This document shows positions 8,335 to 16,338 of a stretch of 64,000 nt of DNA, one piece after another. The stretch comes from an uncultured Elusimicrobia bacterium (GTDB taxonomy: Bacteria > Elusimicrobiota > Elusimicrobia > Elusimicrobiales > UBA9959), in NCBI GenBank assembly GCA_903879915.1, contig CAIRNJ010000042.1:1-64000 (forward strand), written 5' to 3'. Both the position numbers and the translations under genes were made by a program. Within the stretch, counting starts at the first letter, position 1, and each line of letters begins with the position of its first letter. The notes beneath the pieces are model-generated. The model was not told where the DNA came from. It saw only the letters and a list, made by a program, of their open reading frames with translations, and did not search any database.

Positions 8335-9594
8335 ATGAAACTACCCACTGGAAAATACCTGGCCGCTTTTCACGAGCTGTCTCCCAACGCGCGGCGCTTC
8401 CTCGCGCTGTCGTTCCTGCTGGCTTTCGCGCAAAGCATGTTCGGCTTGGTCTTCAATCTTTATATCCTGAAGCTGGGCTATACCCGCGACTTCCTCGGGC
8501 TGCTCGGGTCGATGCCCTCGCTGGCGGTGGCGGCGCTGTCCGTGCCGCTGGCGCTGGCGTGTTCGCGGTTCCCGGCCCGGAAGGCGCTGCTGGCTTCGCT
8601 GGGCCTGAGCGTGCTGGCCATGGGCGGGCTTTCCGCCTTCAGCGGCCGGCTGCCTTTGGTCTTTTTCTCGGTTTTGTCCGGCGCGGCCGGGGCTTTTTTC
8701 GCGATAACCTCTTTCCCGCTGATGGCCCGCAGCTCCGAGGGCCACCGCCGCCAGTGGCTGTTCAGCGCCCAGTTCGGCGTTTCAATGGCAGCGTCGTTCG
8801 CGGGCAACCTGGCGGCCGGCTGGCTCAGCGGGCTGGGCGCGGCCCTGTTCTTCGGCGGCGAGGAGGGCGCGGGCGCTTACCGCCTTGCCATGGTCGCCGC
8901 CGGCGTGCTGGCGGCCGCGGCCGCCTGGCCGGCTTTGAAAATCCGGGAGGACGCGGCCGGGGCGGAAGCCGGCAGCGCGCTGTCCGGGATAAAACCCGCC
9001 CACGCGCTGACGGTCTTCGCGCCGCAGCTCATGATAGCTTTCGGCGCCGGCATGATAATGCCCTACCTGAATATTTTTTTCAAGAACGGTTTCGACCTGC
9101 ATATCGCCAGCCTCGGTTTTTACATGTCGCTGATGCCGCTGTCTATGGCGCTGGGCGCCATGCTGGGGCCCTGGCTGGTGAAGAAGCAGGGCACCGTCCG
9201 GGCCATAATAACTTTCCAGTCGCTGTCCATCCCGTTCCTGGCCACGATGGGCTTTTCAGGGCTGCTGCTGCCCACCGTGCTGGCGGCTTTCCTGCGCACC
9301 ATGCTGATGAACGCGAGCTGGCCGGTCTACAGCGTGTTCATGCTGGGCAATTTCCCGGCCGCGCAGCATACCGGCGCCAGCGCCCTGTATTCCTCCGGCT
9401 GGAACCTGGCCAACGCGCTGGGGGCGCGCCTGAGCGGGCGGCTGCAGATGGATTTCGGCTTTACGCTGCCTTTCCTCATCACCATAGTCTGTTACTGCGC
9501 CGCCACGCTGACGCTGTCGCGGAAATTCCTGCGCGCCGAAGAACGGAAAGCGGCGCAGGCCGGCCCGCTGCCGGCGCAGGCCCCCGAGATCTGA
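8335..9594 (+). CDS. MFS transporter, twelve-helix permease
   Basis: 419-residue hydrophobic protein with about twelve membrane segments. It has the MFS inter-helix features RDFLGLLGSMPSLAV after helix 1-2 and SRFPARKALLASLG after helix 2-3, and a central polar loop around residues 200-220. Substrate unknown. Only three bases separate it from the TMTC-like gene, suggesting one transcript. Confidence 0.85.
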   Translation: MKLPTGKYLAAFHELSPNARRFLALSFLLAFAQSMFGLVFNLYILKLGYTRDFLGLLGSMPSLAVAALSVPLALACSRFPARKALLASLGLSVLAMGGLSAFSGRLPLVFFSVLSGAAGAFFAITSFPLMARSSEGHRRQWLFSAQFGVSMAASFAGNLAAGWLSGLGAALFFGGEEGAGAYRLAMVAAGVLAAAAAWPALKIREDAAGAEAGSALSGIKPAHALTVFAPQLMIAFGAGMIMPYLNIFFKNGFDLHIASLGFYMSLMPLSMALGAMLGPWLVKKQGTVRAIITFQSLSIPFLATMGFSGLLLPTVLAAFLRTMLMNASWPVYSVFMLGNFPAAQHTGASALYSSGWNLANALGARLSGRLQMDFGFTLPFLITIVCYCAATLTLSRKFLRAEERKAAQAGPLPAQAPEI

Positions 9595-9597
9595 ACA

Positions 9598-11739
9598 ATG
9601 CCCCGCTCTTTCCCCGATAAAAACCTGACGGCCCGGCTGATGCCGCTGCTGGTCCCGCTGTTCACGGCCGCCGTTTTCCTGCCGGCGCTGAAGAACGGTT
9701 TCGTGAACTGGGACGACATCTATAACCTGGTGGAGAACACGAAATACCGGGGCCTCGGGCCCGAACAACTGAAGTGGATGTTCACTTCGTTCAGGCTGGG
9801 GCCGTATACGCCTCTGACCAGCATGAGCTTCGGGCTGGATTACCTGGTCTGGGGCGGGGTGGACGCTTTCGGCTACCATCTTACCAGCGTGCTGCTGCAC
9901 AGCTTCAACGCGCTGCTCTTTTATTTCTTATGCGTGAAACTGCTGTCCCTGGCCTTCAGGCCGCCGCCCGGCGGCGCGGAGCCCGGGACGGAGGTCCCGC
10001 TGGCGGCGGGCTTCGCGGCGCTTTTATTCGCGGTGCATCCGCTGCGGGTGGAATCGGCGGTGTGGTTGTCGGGCCGCCATGACGTCCTTTGTTGTTCGTT
10101 CTGCCTGCTGGCGGTCCTTCTATACATACAGCCGCGCTCTCCGGGTGGGGAGGCCGCGCCGTTCTGGCGCCGGCACCTGCTGCCGCCCGCCGCTTTCCTT
10201 TTAGCGCTGCTGGCCAAAGGCATGGCCGTCAGCATCCCCGTGCTGCTGGTGGTGCTGGATATCTACCCGCTCAGGCGGCTGCCCGGCGACCCGCGGCGCT
10301 GGTTCCTGCCGGAGTACCGGCGGACCTGGCTGGAGAAGATACCTTTCTTCGCGCTGGCCGCGGCTTTCGGCGCGCTGGGCTACGTCTGCCAGGAGAAGGC
10401 CGGCGCCCTGACCTCCTACCAGGCTTTCGGTTTCGGCGCCCGCGCCGCCCAGATCTTGTTCTCGCTGTTCTTCTATATAAAGAAAACCCTGGTCCCGCTG
10501 GACCTGTCGCCGCTTTACCGGCTGCCCGACGGGTTCGGCCTGCTGAGCCCGCAGGCGGTCCTGGCCGGGCTGGTCGTGGCGGCCGTCACCGCCGCCGCCG
10601 TGGTGCTGCGCCGCCGCAGGCCGGCCGTGGCGGCGGTCTGGGCCTGTTACCTGGCCGTGCTGGCGCCGGTGATCGGCATAGTGAAGATAAATACGCAGGC
10701 CGCGGCCGACCGCTACACTTATCTCGCCTGCCTCGGTTTCGCGGCGCTGGCCGGCGCCGGGCTGCTGGCCTGCCGGCGGGCCGCCGGGCCGCGGCTGCGG
10801 GCGCTCTGCCTGGTACTGGCGTGTTCGGTAATAGCCGCGCTGGCCGCGCTGACCTGGCGGCAGGAAGGCGTCTGGCGCGATTCCGAAACCCTGTGGACGC
10901 GCGCGCTGGCGCTTAACCCTGAACTGGATTTCGCCCACAATAACCTCGGGCTGGTGCTGGCCGCGCAGGGCAAGCTCGAGGCCGCGGAGCGGCATTACCG
11001 CGAAGCGCTGCGGCTGAACCCCGGGTTCGCCGAGGCGCACAATAACCTCACCGGCATCCTGGTGGCGCGCGGCAGGCTCGACGAGGCCGCGGCGCACAAC
11101 AGCGGCGGGGCGCGGCTCAACTCCGCTTATAATCTGGGCGTGATAGCGGCCGCGCAGGGCAGGCCGGACGCCGCGGCGGCGTATTACCGGGCGGCGCTGA
11201 AGATTAATCCCGGGTTCGCCGAAGCGCACGGCAATCTCGGCAGTATTCTCGCCGGCCAGGGGAAACCTGCCGAGGCCGAGGCGCATTACCGGGCGGCGCT
11301 GCGCGTCAACCCGGAATTCACGGTGGCGCATTACAACCTGGCCGGCCTGCTGGCCGCGCGGGGCGAGCCCGCCGCCGCGGCGGCGGAGTACCGCGAGGCG
11401 CTGCGCCTGAGCCCGAACCTGGCGGAGGCGCACAATAACCTGGCCGGTCTGCTGGCGGCGCAGGGCAGGCGCGATGAAGCCGCCGGCCATTACCGCGAGG
11501 CGCTGCGCGCCAACCCGTCGTTCACGCTGGCGTATTACAACTTCGCCGGCCTGCTGGCCGCGCAGGGGAAGTTCGGGGAAGCGGAAAAAAAATATCTTGA
11601 AGCGCTCAGGCTCAGCCCCGGCCTGGCCGAGGCGCATTACAACTTAAGCCGCGTGCTGGCGGCGCAGGGAAAGACCGGCCAGGCGGAAAAGCATTACCGG
11701 CTGGCTTTGCAGTTTAACCCGGCGCTCGGCCGGCGGTGA
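9598..11739 (+). CDS. TMTC-like GT-C membrane protein with C-terminal TPRs
   Basis: 713 residues. The first 430 form about eleven helices with the GT-C glycosyltransferase-like NWDD motif in the first periplasmic loop and AVHPLRVESAVWLSGRHD further on, as in TMTC/PMT-type proteins. Residues about 435-710 are eight 34-residue TPRs (pattern AHNNLAGLLAAQG..AEA..HYREALRLNP). The second repeat is shortened by a few residues. Eukaryotic TMTC proteins are O-mannosyltransferases; bacterial homologues are common and mostly uncharacterised. A role in envelope protein or glycan glycosylation is inferred. Confidence 0.85.
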   Translation: MPRSFPDKNLTARLMPLLVPLFTAAVFLPALKNGFVNWDDIYNLVENTKYRGLGPEQLKWMFTSFRLGPYTPLTSMSFGLDYLVWGGVDAFGYHLTSVLLHSFNALLFYFLCVKLLSLAFRPPPGGAEPGTEVPLAAGFAALLFAVHPLRVESAVWLSGRHDVLCCSFCLLAVLLYIQPRSPGGEAAPFWRRHLLPPAAFLLALLAKGMAVSIPVLLVVLDIYPLRRLPGDPRRWFLPEYRRTWLEKIPFFALAAAFGALGYVCQEKAGALTSYQAFGFGARAAQILFSLFFYIKKTLVPLDLSPLYRLPDGFGLLSPQAVLAGLVVAAVTAAAVVLRRRRPAVAAVWACYLAVLAPVIGIVKINTQAAADRYTYLACLGFAALAGAGLLACRRAAGPRLRALCLVLACSVIAALAALTWRQEGVWRDSETLWTRALALNPELDFAHNNLGLVLAAQGKLEAAERHYREALRLNPGFAEAHNNLTGILVARGRLDEAAAHNSGGARLNSAYNLGVIAAAQGRPDAAAAYYRAALKINPGFAEAHGNLGSILAGQGKPAEAEAHYRAALRVNPEFTVAHYNLAGLLAARGEPAAAAAEYREALRLSPNLAEAHNNLAGLLAAQGRRDEAAGHYREALRANPSFTLAYYNFAGLLAAQGKFGEAEKKYLEALRLSPGLAEAHYNLSRVLAAQGKTGQAEKHYRLALQFNPALGRR

Positions 11740-11755
11740 ATCTTTTGGAAGGTTG

Positions 11756-13210
11756 TCAGGGCAGCGGCTGCGTCCACACGGCGTAGCGCTCGCCGCTGGC
11801 GGCCAGCGTCCAGCCGGCGCCGGGGTTCCAGCCCCAGTTGCGGCCCAGCTTCAGCACTACTCTCTGGCGCTCCCCGTCTATCACGGCGGCGTAAAGCTCG
11901 TTGGTAGCGGCCATTATCGCCATGCGGCTGGTGGAGGTTATGCCCGCCGCTCTCCTTATGTCCATCAGCGCCTGGATGCTGTTCCTGTAGGCCTGGCCCC
12001 AGTCGAAGAAATGCGGCCAGAACACGCACGGTATGCCGGGGTGCGTAAGTATGTAGGCGTAGCCCATCAGGCGCTGGGTCTTGTACTCGGCGGAGGCGGT
12101 GGCTATGAAATTGGGGTCGCGCGGCGTGGTGTCGTGGTTCTCCACGAAAGTCACGGCCTTGGCCGGCCACCAGCCGATGATCCCGGAAGGGCGGCCGTTG
12201 TCGTTGAGCGTTTCGAAGCGCTCGGTCTCTATAGCGGAAATAAGATTGAACTTGGTGGGGAAGTCGAAGGCGCTGGACGCGTTAGTTTTGTCGGACCCGC
12301 TGTCGGTGCCGTCTATCCAGTTGGCTACCAGCTGCCGGTTGCCGTCGTACACCTCGCCCACGGAGAACACCGGGCTGGATGCGTCGTTGTAATCCTCTAT
12401 GTGCTGCGGCGCGTAGCCTTTCACCATGTCGAAGCGCCAGCCGTCGAAGCCCATGGTGTTCTTCAGCCAGCGCATGAAAATTTTCGATTCCTCCTGCACC
12501 AGCGGGTTCTTATGGTCCAGGTCCCGGCAGCCGCTGTCGTTCTGGCCTTCGTCGTAATTCATGCTCTTGCCGTTGTACGGCGCGTCTGGCACGCCGGGCC
12601 ATTCGTCGTTGCGCGTGATAGCCGTGGCCGGCCAGTCGGGGTTGGTGAAATCGGCCCAGTCTTTTGTGCCGTTGCGGTGGTTAAGCACCACGTCGGCCAC
12701 CACCTTCACGCCCTCCGCGTGCATGGCGCTTATGGCCCTGGTGAGATTAGCCCTGTTCCCCCACTGCGAATCCAGGTTGTACCATTCTTTGGGATAGTAG
12801 CTGCCGTTGGAAACGGGCGGGAACCAGATCAGGTCGAAGCCGGCCTTGCCCACCTCCGGCGCCTTGTCGGCCAGCACGCCCCACCAGCCGTTGGGGGGGT
12901 GTATCCAGTAATTGTCGGCGTACCAGTGGAAGCCCTGCAGCATTATCAGCTTGCTGTTGTTCGTGTCCACGCGGTGCTGGGGCTTGGGGGTGAAGACCTT
13001 GTCTGAGTATTTTTTTGAAGCGCTGAGCCATTCCGTCCGGGCCGGGTTCAGGGGGGAATTCTCCAGCCTGCCGCCGGAGGGCTCGGGCAGGATAAAATAA
13101 ACGACCGGCGCTTTGGCTTTCAGCGCGTCTAAAGCGGGAACGGCGGTTGCGGCGGTAATAAAGGGAAAGTAAAATACGGAAGCCAGCCAGAATAGTTTTA
13201 AAGCGCGCAT
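11756..13210 (-). CDS. Secreted alpha-amylase (GH13, GH13_6/7-like)
   Basis: 484-residue glycoside hydrolase that cuts internal alpha-1,4 bonds in starch or glycogen. Signal peptide at residues 1-23. The four GH13 motifs are visible: DVVLNH (173-178), GWRFDMVKG with nucleophile Asp261, GEVYD with acid/base Glu286, and FVENHD with Asp360. The wording of motifs II-IV is closest to plant and archaeal amylases. The start has a GGGAGA Shine-Dalgarno. It converges with the TMTC-like gene, with only 16 bases between them. Confidence 0.93.
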   Translation of the reverse strand: MRALKLFWLASVFYFPFITAATAVPALDALKAKAPVVYFILPEPSGGRLENSPLNPARTEWLSASKKYSDKVFTPKPQHRVDTNNSKLIMLQGFHWYADNYWIHPPNGWWGVLADKAPEVGKAGFDLIWFPPVSNGSYYPKEWYNLDSQWGNRANLTRAISAMHAEGVKVVADVVLNHRNGTKDWADFTNPDWPATAITRNDEWPGVPDAPYNGKSMNYDEGQNDSGCRDLDHKNPLVQEESKIFMRWLKNTMGFDGWRFDMVKGYAPQHIEDYNDASSPVFSVGEVYDGNRQLVANWIDGTDSGSDKTNASSAFDFPTKFNLISAIETERFETLNDNGRPSGIIGWWPAKAVTFVENHDTTPRDPNFIATASAEYKTQRLMGYAYILTHPGIPCVFWPHFFDWGQAYRNSIQALMDIRRAAGITSTSRMAIMAATNELYAAVIDGERQRVVLKLGRNWGWNPGAGWTLAASGERYAVWTQPLP

Positions 13211-13294
13211 GCGTTCTCTCCCGGAAACCGTTTCTAGTGTCCAATATTATACCCTGTTTCGGCGGCATGGCAAGTCCCAAAAGACCAAAGCGCC

Positions 13295-13315
13295 ATAGGC
13301 CTTTAGACCTATAAT
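13295..13315 (+). promoter_or_regulatory. -10 box embedded in an imperfect palindrome
   Basis: ATAGGCCT (13295-13302), TT, and AGACCTAT (13305-13312) match at 7 of 8 positions. A TATAAT at 13310-13315 overlaps the right arm. It is a candidate promoter/operator for the kinase operon that starts at 13381. No good -35 is visible, which would fit an activator-dependent promoter. Confidence 0.4.
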
Positions 13316-13380
13316 GATTATTTTCAGAATAAAGTGGAAAACAGGGCGCAAAATTGAGTAGGATAGACCGAAGGGGTTCA

Positions 13381-16338
13381 ATGGGTAAGGCCATAAAGTC
13401 TTTTATTGAAAGGACCGCCGCGTTCTTCACTTTTGCCGGGAAATTATCCCGCAAAGAGGCCGGCGCTTTGCTGCTTACGCTGGCGGCGGCGCTGGCGCTG
13501 TGGCTTTTTGTGGCGGCGAATTTGCGCCGGGATGCGGTCAAAGAGATCAGCAGAAGCCTTGAAACCATAAATTCCTACAAAATAAACGAGATCTCGGATT
13601 GGCGGGAGGACAATATCCGGGAAGCCGTGCGGCTCAGCCGCCACCCTTTTCTGGGCGAGATAGTTTCCGAGGAACTAGCCCGGCCCGGCTCGAGGCGCGC
13701 GCAGCTTATTGCCTGGGCCGGGGACCATTCGCGGCAGAAGCGGTACGGTACCATGGCTTTTCTGTCGCAGGAAGGGGGGGTAATAACGGCCACTCCCGGT
13801 TATCCGGCCGGAACCGAGAAAGAATTCGCCGAAGCTTTCGCGAGGGCGAAAAAAGGAACGGCGCTGCTGACCGATCTTTATCTGGCCGCGGACGGCCGGC
13901 CGCGCCTGAGCATGTTCAGTCCCGTTTCGGCCGGCGGACGCGGCGGGAAAACGCTGTGCCTGCTGGTCATAAATATAGACCCGGAAACGGAGTTCTATCC
14001 GCTGCTGAAGGCGGCGCCTTTGTTCTTCGCGAAAGCCGAGACTATGCTTGTGCGCAAAGAAGGGAGCTCGGTGCTTTTCCTCAACGAGCTGGACTACAGT
14101 AAAGGCTCGGCCCTGAAATTGACGCGCCGGCTTACGGATGAAAATTCGTCGGCGGCCGCGGCGACGGGGGGGTATGCCGGGTTCTTTGCCGGAGTGGACT
14201 ACCGCGGCGTAAAGGTTTTCAGCGCCATAGGGCCGGTAGAAGGCTCGGGCTGGGCTGTCATTACCAAGATAGACAGAGAAATAATCCTCTCCCCGGTCAG
14301 GACCAGGGAAGGCCTGGCGCTGGCGCTGCTGCTGCTGGCGGCTATAATACTCTACGGCAGCGCTCTTTTTATGCTGCGCTACAGGGACCGGGCCGGGCAG
14401 CGACAGGCGGAAGAACAGCTCGCCAAGATAAATGAGCGGCTTTTGCTGGCCGCGCGGGCCGGGCGTTTCGGGATCTGGGACTGGGACGTGGTCAATAACC
14501 GGATAGTCTGGGATGACCGCATGTACGAGCTGTACGGTCTGAAGAAAGAGGATTTCGCGGGAGTCTATGAGGCCTGGCTCAAAGCCACGCATCCGGACGA
14601 CCGGGCCCGCTGCGGAGAAGAGGTACGGCTTGCGCTGAACGGGGCAGGCTACGACACCGAGTTCCGCATTGTGTGGCCGGACGGGACTATAAGGCACATC
14701 AAGTCCAACGCGGATATTTTTTGTGACGCGGACGGAAAAGCTCTGCGCGTGCTGGGCGTCAACCTCGATCTAACCGGGCGCAAGCGGGCGGAAGAGGCGC
14801 TGCGGACCAGCGGGGAACGGCTTTCCCTGACATTAGAAGTGGGCAATGCCGGAGTATGGGAATGGGACCGGCAGAACGACACGGTGTCTTTTGACGCCAG
14901 GTTCCATTCCATGCTGGGGTATGATCCGGGGGAACTGCCCGCCACCATTAAGGAATGGTTAACCTACCATAACCAGGAAGATGTGCCGGTATGGATGGCG
15001 AAAGTTGAAAGTTATCTTCGGGGAGAGACGCCTGTTTACGAGAGCGAGCATCGGATCCGCGGCAAAGCTGGGACATGGGAATGGGTTTTTACCCGGGGTA
15101 AGTTCATTCAAGCCACAGATGCGGGTTCGCCCGAGCGATTCGTCGGCATAGCGATGAATATTACCGGGCGCAAACTGGCGGAGGAGAAGCTGGAGGAGGC
15201 CGCAAAGAACTGGCGGGACACTTTCGACGCTATCGACGACATCGTGTGGATGATGGACGCCGACAACCGGATAATGCGCGTGAACAAAGCCACGGAAAAA
15301 ACGTTCCATCTCCCGGCCGGGGAGATAATGGGCCGGCACTGCTGGGAAGTCGTGCACGGCAGCAGCCGGCCCATTGCGCAATGCCCCGCGCTGCCGGCTA
15401 AAAAGAACATGCGCCGCGAAACCGCGGAATACGCTCTGAACGGCAAAATTTACGAGATAATAGTGGACCCCATAGTAGGCGCGGACGGGAAATACGCGGG
15501 CGCCGTGCATATCCTGCGCGACATCACCGTGCGCAAGCTGGCGGAGCTGGAAAAAGAAAAGCTCAGCAAGAACCTCGTTGAGAAAAAACAGGAGCTGGAG
15601 AATTTCCTTTACATCACCACGCACGACCTGCGCAGCCCGCTGGTGAACATCCAGGGCTTCAGCCAGAACCTGGAGCGCTACCTGGTTGAGCTGCGGCGGC
15701 TGCTGTCCGCGCCGGCGCTGCCGCAGGAGACCGGGCGGGAGCTGGAGAAACTGACGGAGCGAAGCATCCCGGAGGCGCTGAAATTCATGCTGGAAAGCTC
15801 GCGCAAGATGGACGGGCTTATCTCCTCGCTGCTTAAAGTGTCGCGCATAGGCCGGGTGGAAATGAAGCCGGAAACGGTGGAGATGAACGCCCTGATGAAG
15901 AACGTAACGGATTCTCTGTTCTACCATCTGGAGGAAGCCGGCGGAAAAATAAACTGCGGCAGCCTGCCGACGTGCAGGGCGGACCTGGCGGCCGCGGGGC
16001 AGATCTTCACCAACCTGCTGGACAACGCCGTGAAATACAGGCAGAAGGACCGCCCCCTGGTGGTGAACGTCGCCGGCGAAGTTAAAGGGAATATGGCGGT
16101 ATACACAGTGGCCGACAACGGCTCAGGCATACCGGCGGCCGACTTGGAAAAGGTCTGGAGCGTGTTTTACCAGGGGCGGGCGGCCAGGACGTCCGGGAAG
16201 AAAGGGGAAGGCATCGGCCTGCACATGGTGAAGCTTATGATAGAAAAGAACGGCGGCGGCATCACCGTGCAATCCAAAGAGGGAGAAGGCACCGTGTTCC
16301 GCGTGGAACTCCCCTGCGTGCCGGAGAGAAAGCCATGA
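13381..16338 (+). CDS. Membrane sensor histidine kinase with three PAS domains
   Basis: 985 residues. TM1 lies at about 27-47 and TM2 at about 315-335, enclosing a Cache-like periplasmic sensor with PGSRRAQLIAW and LLTDLYLAADGRPRL. PAS domains follow at about 352-466, 479-597 and 608-720. HisKA has phospho-acceptor His748 in ITTHDLRSPLVNIQGFS, and HATPase_c (872-975) has NLLDNAVKYR, DNGSGIP and GEGIGLHMVK boxes. The ATG at 13381 follows AAGGGG; a TTG at 13354 would add nine unlikely residues. It is the first gene of a four-gene operon overlapping the next by ATGA. Its sensor closely resembles that of the kinase at 29066-31588. Confidence 0.93.
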   Translation: MGKAIKSFIERTAAFFTFAGKLSRKEAGALLLTLAAALALWLFVAANLRRDAVKEISRSLETINSYKINEISDWREDNIREAVRLSRHPFLGEIVSEELARPGSRRAQLIAWAGDHSRQKRYGTMAFLSQEGGVITATPGYPAGTEKEFAEAFARAKKGTALLTDLYLAADGRPRLSMFSPVSAGGRGGKTLCLLVINIDPETEFYPLLKAAPLFFAKAETMLVRKEGSSVLFLNELDYSKGSALKLTRRLTDENSSAAAATGGYAGFFAGVDYRGVKVFSAIGPVEGSGWAVITKIDREIILSPVRTREGLALALLLLAAIILYGSALFMLRYRDRAGQRQAEEQLAKINERLLLAARAGRFGIWDWDVVNNRIVWDDRMYELYGLKKEDFAGVYEAWLKATHPDDRARCGEEVRLALNGAGYDTEFRIVWPDGTIRHIKSNADIFCDADGKALRVLGVNLDLTGRKRAEEALRTSGERLSLTLEVGNAGVWEWDRQNDTVSFDARFHSMLGYDPGELPATIKEWLTYHNQEDVPVWMAKVESYLRGETPVYESEHRIRGKAGTWEWVFTRGKFIQATDAGSPERFVGIAMNITGRKLAEEKLEEAAKNWRDTFDAIDDIVWMMDADNRIMRVNKATEKTFHLPAGEIMGRHCWEVVHGSSRPIAQCPALPAKKNMRRETAEYALNGKIYEIIVDPIVGADGKYAGAVHILRDITVRKLAELEKEKLSKNLVEKKQELENFLYITTHDLRSPLVNIQGFSQNLERYLVELRRLLSAPALPQETGRELEKLTERSIPEALKFMLESSRKMDGLISSLLKVSRIGRVEMKPETVEMNALMKNVTDSLFYHLEEAGGKINCGSLPTCRADLAAAGQIFTNLLDNAVKYRQKDRPLVVNVAGEVKGNMAVYTVADNGSGIPAADLEKVWSVFYQGRAARTSGKKGEGIGLHMVKLMIEKNGGGITVQSKEGEGTVFRVELPCVPERKP

